From: Varanus komodoensis
Taxonomy: Eukaryota > Chordata > Lepidosauria > Squamata > Varanidae
Length of the DNA: 64,000 nt
Assembly (NCBI RefSeq): GCF_004798865.1
Contig: NW_025335438.1
Span: 14,630,513 to 14,694,512 of the forward strand
Direction: 5' to 3'
The notes beneath the pieces are model-generated. The model did no database searches. It had not been told where the DNA came from and was given only the letters and a program-made list of their open reading frames with translations. Below, piece after piece: positions 57,429 through 64,000 of the stretch (position 1 is the stretch's first letter; each line of letters begins with the position of its first letter). The translations under genes and the position numbers were made by a program.

Positions 57429-60193
57429 ACATTTATATGCTGCCCCATTCGCCGAAGCCTCGGGGCGGCTTACAACATAATAAAAAATTACAATAGTAAC
57501 AATATAAAATATAAAATAACAATATAAAATAAATAACAATATAAAAGAAGTCACCCTGGCCAGATAAATAAGCAAATACTGTTAACAATTAAAATGATGC
57601 TTAAATAAAAAGGTCTTCACCTGGCACCAAAAAACAAATAACGACAGCGCCAGGCGGACCTCTCTGGGGAGTGCATTCCATAGACTGGGGGCCACCACAG
57701 AGAAAGCCTCCTCCAAGTACTTACCCTCCTAATTTCTTTCACGGAGTGTTCCCAGAGAAGGGCCTCTCCCGCAGATCTCAAGGGGCGGCCAGGCATATAT
57801 GGATGTAAGCGCTCCTTCAGGTAACCAGGACCCAAGCCGTTTAGGGCTTTATAGGTCATCACCAACACCTTGAATTGGGCCCGGACTTCAATGGGAAGCC
57901 AGTGAAGCTGACAGAGGACTGGAGTCATGTGTCCCCGTCAGCAGCCTGGCAGCTCTATTTTGAACCAACTGAAGTATCCGGACCATCTTCAAGGGTAGCC
58001 CCACGTAAAGCACGTTACAGAAGTCCAGACAGGAAGTCACCAGCGCATGTGTCACTGTCGCCAGGCAGTCGTACTCNNNNNNNNNNNNNNNNNNNNNNNN
58101 NNNNNNNNNNNNNNNNNNNNNNNNNNNNNNNNNNNNNNNNNNNNNNNNNNNNNNNNNNNNNNNNNNNNNNNNNNNNNNNNNNNNNNNNNNNNNNNNNNNN
58201 NNNNNNNNNNNNNNNNNNNNNNNNNNNNNNNNNNNNNNNNNNNNNNNNNNNNNNNNNNNNNNNNNNNNNNNNNNNNNNNNNNNNNNNNNNNNNNNNNNNN
58301 NNNNNNNNNNNNNNNNNNNNNNNNNNNNNNNNNNNNNNNNNNNNNNNNNNNNNNNNNNNNNNNNNNNNNNNNNNNNNNNNNNNNNNNNNNNNNNNNNNNN
58401 NNNNNNNNNNNNNNNNNNNNNNNNNNNNNNNNNNNNNNNNNNNNNNNNNNNNNNNNNNNNNNNNNNNNNNNNNNNNNNNNNNNNNNNNNNNNNNNNNNNN
58501 NNNNNNNNNNNNNNNNNNNNNNNNNNNNNNNNNNNNNNNNNNNNNNNNNNNNNNNNNNNNNNNNNNNNNNNNNNNNNNNNNNNNNNNNNNNNNNNNNNNN
58601 NNNNNNNNNNNNNNNNNNNNNNNNNNNNNNNNNNNNNNNNNNNNNNNNNNNNNNNNNNNNNNNNNNNNNNNNNNNNNNNNNNNNNNNNNNNNNNNNNNNN
58701 NNNNNNNNNNNNNNNNNNNNNNNNNNNNNNNNNNNNNNNNNNNNNNNNNNNNNNNNNNNNNNNNNNNNNNNNNNNNNNNNNNNNNNNNNNNNNNNNNNNN
58801 NNNNNNNNNNNNNNNNNNNNNNNNNNNNNNNNNNNNNNNNNNNNNNNNNNNNNNNNNNNNNNNNNNNNNNNNNNNNNNNNNNNNNNNNNNNNNNNNNNNN
58901 NNNNNNNNNNNNNNNNNNNNNNNCTGATGACTCCGCAGCCCACACCTCCTGATGACCTCTCCCAGCGGTTTCATGTAGATGTTGAACAGCAAAGGGGACA
59001 AGATGGACCCCTGCGGTACTCCATGGCATAGCTGCCATGGTGCAGAGCCATAGTCCCCCAGCACCACCTTCTGGAACCGGCCATTGAGATAGGAGCGGAA
59101 CCACTGCAAAGCAGTGTCCGACCCCCAATCCCGCTAGCCTATCCAGAAGGATACCATGGTCGATGGTATCGAAAGCCGCTGAGAGGTCCAGGAGAACCAA
59201 CAGGGACGCACTCCCCCTGTCCTTCTCCCTGCACAGGTCATCGTACAGGGCGACCAAGGCAGATTCAGTACCGTACCCGGGTCTGAAGCCGGACTGAAAT
59301 GGGTCTAGATAAACAGTTTCATCCAAGAGTGCTTGGAGTTGTCCTGCCACCACCTGCTCTAACACCTTGCCCAGAAACGGGATGTTGGCCACTGGTCTGT
59401 AATTAGTGGCCATCTCTGGATCCAGTGATGCTTTTTTCAGGACTGGTCGGACTACCGCCTCCTTTAAAGGGGCAGGCACCCTACCCTCCCTCAGCGAAGC
59501 GTTAACCACTTCTAAGATCCAGATCCCAATCCCGTGCTTGGAATTATTTATTAACCAAGACAGGCAAGGGTCCAGTAGGCAAGTGGTGGGATGTACTTGT
59601 CCAAGCACCTTGTCCACATCATCGGGCTGCAATAATTGAAATTCATCCAATAATTCTGGACCAGACAGCAGCATTGGCGCCTCCCCAGGAACCTCTGATT
59701 CACTAGTGGTGTCCAGCTCGTGACGAATCTGAGCAATTTTCTCCCTGAAATGCATGACAAAGTCATCACAGCGGGCCTTTGAGGGTGGAACTTGATCTTC
59801 CTTAGGACCTGGACGAACCAGGCTTTGCACCACTCGAAAAAGCTCCGCCGGACAGCATTGTGAGGAGGCAATGGAAGCGGAAAAAAACCTCTTTTTCACC
59901 GCCCTTACCTCCACAGCATAGGCCCGATAGTGGGCTCTCAAGTGTGTTCAGTCAGATTCATCCCGCGATCTCCTCCACCTACGCTCTAGCCGTCTCCCAA
60001 CCTGCTTCATCGCCCGCAATTCAGGTGTATACCAAGGGGAAGAGCGGGCTCTGCTCGGTGGGAGAGGACGCTTAGGAGCGATCTTGTCCACAGCCCTGGT
60101 CATCTCTCCGTTCCACAGTTCGACCAGAGGCTCGACAGGAGCACCAGTCTTGTCAGCCGGGAACTCCCCCAGGGCCTTCAGGAATCCATCCAT
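57388..60193 (-). mobile_element. L2/CR1-group LINE, second long copy (with sequence gap)
   Basis: Same family and orientation as 18304-20563. Minus-strand frames give ALKEAVVRPVLKKASLDPEM, LSAAFDTIDHGILLDRL (59941-59100 side) and GVPQGSILSPLLFNIY. The C-terminal part, 57928 to 57617, reads TPVLCQLHWLPIEVRAQFKV. It reaches about 130 bp further 5' than the first copy. A small deletion near 59120 shifts the frame, and the C-terminal end is more altered. The catalytic YADD region falls in the N run. Confidence 0.88.
58077..58923. other. Assembly gap (847 N)
   Basis: Unknown bases inside the L2-group LINE. In the copy at 18304 the same interval (about 19082 to 19415) is only some 334 bp. Confidence 1.
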
Positions 60194-62370
60194 ATACACA
60201 AATTATCAGGGAAAAACTGTGAAAAACATGGATAATGTTTCCATGTCCAATATTTTTATATTTTGGGAGGGATCAGGTGTAAATCTTCAGGTGTTCTGAA
60301 TATTTTCATTTAATTGTAATCAAGTTTGTGTATGTGTTCATTCTATTTTGGTAAGAAAACATGGGAGAGAAGGATAAAATGATATTTCCATCTGTAATCA
60401 TGGCTTTCTAATTAGTCTAACTAATGTTTGTGATTTGCCCAAGAAATAGAGAGAGAGGGAGAGAATGAGAAAGAGAGAGAAATATAAGTGAGATTTATGG
60501 AACATTAGAATGAAGTAATGTAGAAATATAGCGGGGAAGGCTGGTATAACTTCTTCCTTGAGTGATTCTGGCAACTGATTTATTTGTGCTGTTTTGTATT
60601 CATAAAAGCATATGCTTCTGCTGATGCACATATAGATTTTGTTTTAATTGGTGTGATTTTTGGATGCCCAAAGTACTTAACACAGTTGGAAGTTTGCCCA
60701 AGGAATTCAATAGGTAAGTTGTAAATCCATTTGAGAAGCATATTTTCATGTTAATGCTCTGTAAAATTATTTCAATATTTGAAATAAGCTAATTCTAATA
60801 AGCTGTGCTTTTTGCTGCAAGCAAAAATTGCTATAACGTTCTCGGGAGAGGGTAGCAAGCTCAATTCAGACAGCTGTTTCATTAATTTCACATTTTTACT
60901 TCTACTCCTGTTATTTTAAAACTGAGAAATCCGGACACATTATTTTTTCATACAATCCAAAACTGTGAATGACTCACTTCATTATATTGCAGTTTGTCAG
61001 GAAGGGGCATAAACCAATCTACTTGGCAGATGTAAAACTTCACATTGTGGTTTTAAATGCATAATGTGGAAAGCACCGACAGTTTTACTCAAACCCAATC
61101 CTTTCAGTGTTAAACCCAGTTTAGAGATTAGTGTTACATCAGAAAGCCAAGCCCAGGTAATAACATGTGAGTCTTCCCAGTTCATGTATAAATCAGGATA
61201 TGTGAGATGTGATTTAAAGAGGCAAGGTGGCAAAGCAGTGAAGATGCTGCTTCCTGCTGGGTGCAATTGCTTTCAGCTCACATGGAAGAAAAGTAACTAG
61301 AAGGCCTGGTAAGTCCGGAATGGATTTAACACTTTCTGATAAGTGGCCATGTGTCATACTTTTTAGAGAACAGTCCTCTGTTTGAAGGACTGGCCAGTAC
61401 AAACCTTTAAAGGAGTAGAACTTGAGAAGGTTGAGTAGAAGCTTTTATTTTTTAAATCACTCCCATGGCTGAATTCCACTTTATCCAAGACAGGAAACCC
61501 ATCTGTTTAGAAAAACTGCAGTTCTAATCAGAATTGGACCATGCAGTTTGTGTTGTAGTTTTGCACCATGGAAAGGAGTATTGGTTATTGTGGACTTAGG
61601 GTCAAACTAACTATCATGGTAAGAAAGTGTCTGATCCTGTGTGCTTTCACTAAATAATTGTTGTGGGACTGCAGCATGGGAGGGAGAAGGGATCTGACAG
61701 CCCCATGTCCCTCATCCAGATTAGCCCCACCATCTCTGTGGAATAAACAAAAACCAGGAAAGAACACAAGGGCAAACTATATGCTTGGCATCCCATTTAG
61801 TTTGGTCCTTATGGATGCTTTGATTGATGATAAAAACCCAGAGGATAACCCCAGCTGAGCTTCAGTTCAGGTCTATCAGACAATATTGGGAACCGAGTTC
61901 TGATAGCAGGGAAGAAAGGACCTTGCACCCATTCTGCCCCCTCCCTGACACCACATTGCAAATGGCCCTGGGAACTCTAAGCTAACTGAATGAAGGTCCT
62001 GGGAAAACCACAGGAGAGAGAGAGTGTGTGTGTTTACTATGCTTCTGGCAAGGATGGCATTTTTTTCCATTGAACAGAAATAAAACCTTGTAGTAAATTG
62101 ATACTCTCTTATTTAATTGTTTTATTTAAAATGTATTTTGGCCACTTTTCAGAAAGAATCTCCTTTCAGCTCTGCCAAAAGCTATTGTCTCAAGCAAATA
62201 AATTTGTTTTCTTGGTTCCTCTAAATCGAGGAATCATCAAAAGCATCTTCATTGTTTGTTTGTTTGTTTGGTAGTTAAATCAGAAGTGCTGCTTCAGTAA
62301 AAGGAAATAAATATTTCAGGTGGTTCCACATTTTTTCCTATGAATACTACTTTGACATTTAAAAAGGAAC
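60194..62370 (+). other. ASPH: ASPH intron with purine-rich tract
   Basis: No gene recognised. A GA-rich tract lies at 60448-60485, a short GAGAGAGTGTGTGTG tract near 62013-62032 and a (GTTT)n tract near 62255-62270. Confidence 0.5.
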
Positions 62371-62379
62371 TCATAATAG

Positions 62380-62605
62380 GCAGGGCTACAGCTCAGTGAT
62401 AGAGCATGTATGTCACATAAACAGAGCAACAGTGTAACTAAAGATAAGTAAGCTACATCTTGTGCTGTCAGCTTTCAAAGCAATCTGGAATTTATTTGAC
62501 TGGTATGATTCAATTAATTAGCATGTGTCATAGTTCTTTGTACACCTGAGGAAGGGCCATAGCTCAATGACAGAGGATGCATGACACATAAATGAAACTA
62601 TATGA
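62380..62605 (+). repeat. Two possible tRNA-head SINE fragments
   Basis: GGGCTACAGCTCAGTGATAG followed by AGCATG (about 62383-62409), and GGGCCATAGCTCAATGACAG followed by AGGATGCATG (about 62544-62573). Both resemble the tRNA-type head 'gggctgtagctcagtggtagagcatctgc' of a reptile SINE. No B box is visible in either. Confidence 0.35.
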
Positions 62606-62774
62606 ACTTTCCCCAGAATTCCTAGTGACTAAGATTACAATTTATAGACAGAAAAAAATCCTACAACTCACAGGATGCCTCAGCTAGCCATACTAGGAAT
62701 TACAGGACTTTTTCAATCAAGAACTTAGCTGGCTCATGCTGGGAATCTTTTTGTGACCATGCATAGTATTATGC

Positions 62775-63000
62775 CCTGTATCTCAGGAGGCTGAAGGAAG
62801 AATTTCCTTATGTGAAGAACCCAAGATGGCTTATATAGCTCCATTTTATACTCAGAGTAACAATTCAGAGGTAGGTTATGCCAAGAGTGAGTGATTGGCC
62901 CAAAGTCATTCAGTGAGCTCCATGGCCAAGTGGGGACGAGAACATGGATCTCCTGGGTCCCCAATCCAACACTCCACCCACCATACCACACTGGCTATCA
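62775..63000 (-). mobile_element. Old tRNA-derived SINE (minus)
   Basis: The reverse complement reads GCCAGTGTGGTATGGTGGGT, then GGCCATGGAGCTCACTGAAT and GACTTTGGGCCAATCACTCA. This is the same superfamily as 31721 but a different subfamily and more decayed. Confidence 0.6.
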
Positions 63001-64000
63001 AAGATAAAGACAGTTGCCCATGTCCCTGGAAACTGGAATTCATAAATTCGACCATCCGAGTTGACCATGCAGCCTGGGGGATTCTCTTGTAGTTGCATCC
63101 CATTGCCCAATCCTATTTAAGATCCACTGCAGACCTTTAGCCTCCATTGCATGGAGCACTGCAGGACCAGGCAAAGGAGGCATGGCATGTGGCATGGGGT
63201 GAGCCTAATTAGTGCAGTCCCCTTTTCCTCCCTCATTTTTCTGTTCTCATGAGATCTACAATGCCTGCATGGGGTTCTGGTCCTTAACCCATATATCCAT
63301 TCATATATCATTTGGACAATTGCCCAGTCAATTGCACGGCAGTAGCGTATAATCACTGGTTTGGAAAATGCATCTGTGTAGTTAAATAGCAGGAAAAAAT
63401 GCCTGTTACAGTGACATCATTCTGGAACAGAAGATAAAGCTTTTGTTTTCCTGAAGAAATTAAGTTCTAAATTAAGAGGATTAGCACAGCTTAACATAAC
63501 TAAGTAGGGGGAAATTCATAGGATCTTTGTCTGGTAGAATGATAAGGCTTGCTATTTGTTGCTTTATCTTTGTGGGTTAAAAAACCATTATGGTTTCTTT
63601 AAAGATTTTCTGTAATTCAAATACAATTCATTCAAGTTTTTGTGTGTGGGTGAAAGAGAAAGTGAGTGTGGATAAGGCTGAAGTCAGTGGAAAATTTATA
63701 ACATCCTTTCTTTGTACAAAGATTCTTATAAATTTATTCTTACTGGCCAGTAGTGGAAACTGCAGTTTTACCTATCACCACCAGTTAGCAAGGAACCTGG
63801 AAGCAGTATATATGAGAGCATTCCTAGGAAGGGGATAGTAGCATGTTTCCAGGCCATGAATCCTGTTCAATGTAGTCTAATACAGCTTCTGTTTTACTCC
63901 TGTAAAAATCGCAAGATTTAGCCACCCTGTTGATACAAGGAAATATGTTTGCATACATATTCTTAAACATGGTCCGCTTAAATTTAGTTTCATTTCCCCC
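63001..64000 (+). other. ASPH: ASPH intron, nothing recognised
   Basis: The window ends in intron. No text resembling the next expected ASPH exon (SLERNWKLIRDEG) is seen from 53279 to here outside the N gap. Confidence 0.5.

Noticed and set aside
57875-59941. Very long open frames (301-629 codons) across 58077-58923
   Set aside because: They exist only because the N run contains no stops. The real content on each side is the minus-strand LINE.
1-64000. CRISPR arrays, operons, phage or bacterial defence systems
   Set aside because: No regular spacer arrays or prokaryotic gene organisation. Introns, SINEs and LINEs show vertebrate nuclear DNA.

Overview
The window is vertebrate nuclear DNA, most probably from a squamate reptile (a lizard; I cannot go below that level). 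It contains one host gene, cut by large introns, in a landscape of retroelements typical of squamates: a BovB/RTE LINE, L2/CR1-group LINEs, tRNA-derived and 5S-rRNA-derived SINEs, hAT DNA transposons and a DIRS-type retroelement. I found no bacterial-style genes, operons, CRISPR arrays or free-standing RNA genes.

The host gene is ASPH (aspartate beta-hydroxylase / junctin / junctate locus), on the + strand, entered and left inside introns. I place 17 coding exons with GT-AG borders that join into one open frame (1235 nt plus one carried base, 412 codons). The first nine (778-15858) are small in-frame cassettes, 33-57 nt, all phase 1 to phase 1, encoding the acidic variable domain. An alternative terminal exon at 25068 reads Asp-Thr-stop, followed by about 2 kb of unique AT-rich 3'UTR with AATAAA signals. 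This would end a junctate/humbug-type protein lacking the enzyme. Read past it, the gene continues through exon 29152-29187, a lysine-rich exon (34296-34381) and the TPR-like lumenal region (35111-53278). The Fe(II)/2-oxoglutarate oxygenase domain is not in the window and should lie downstream.

Layout: 1-5022 holds exons 1-4. 5322-12252 is a nested stack: two hAT-type copies bracketing a 187-bp passenger, the pair flanked by a perfect 8-bp duplication (CTCTAGGC), with a DIRS-type fossil of about 5.9 kb inside the left copy. 12588-15858 holds exons 5-9. 17100-20563 holds L2-group LINE copies, including a nearly open one. 25068-27155 is the alternative terminal exon. 29274-32890 is a SINE cluster with a 5S-derived SINE split by a hAT element. 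34296-39819 holds exons 11-14. 40170-45010 holds CR1 remnants and a near full-length BovB with a 12-bp target-site duplication, inserted in an older unclassified repeat. 45471-53278 holds exons 15-17 plus BovB and CR1 fragments. 53800-60193 holds more L2-group copies, one interrupted by an 847-base run of N. The rest is intron in which I recognise little.

All exon calls come from reading splice sites, phase and remembered vertebrate ASPH protein sequence. Repeat family names are from memory of family features and were not searched.
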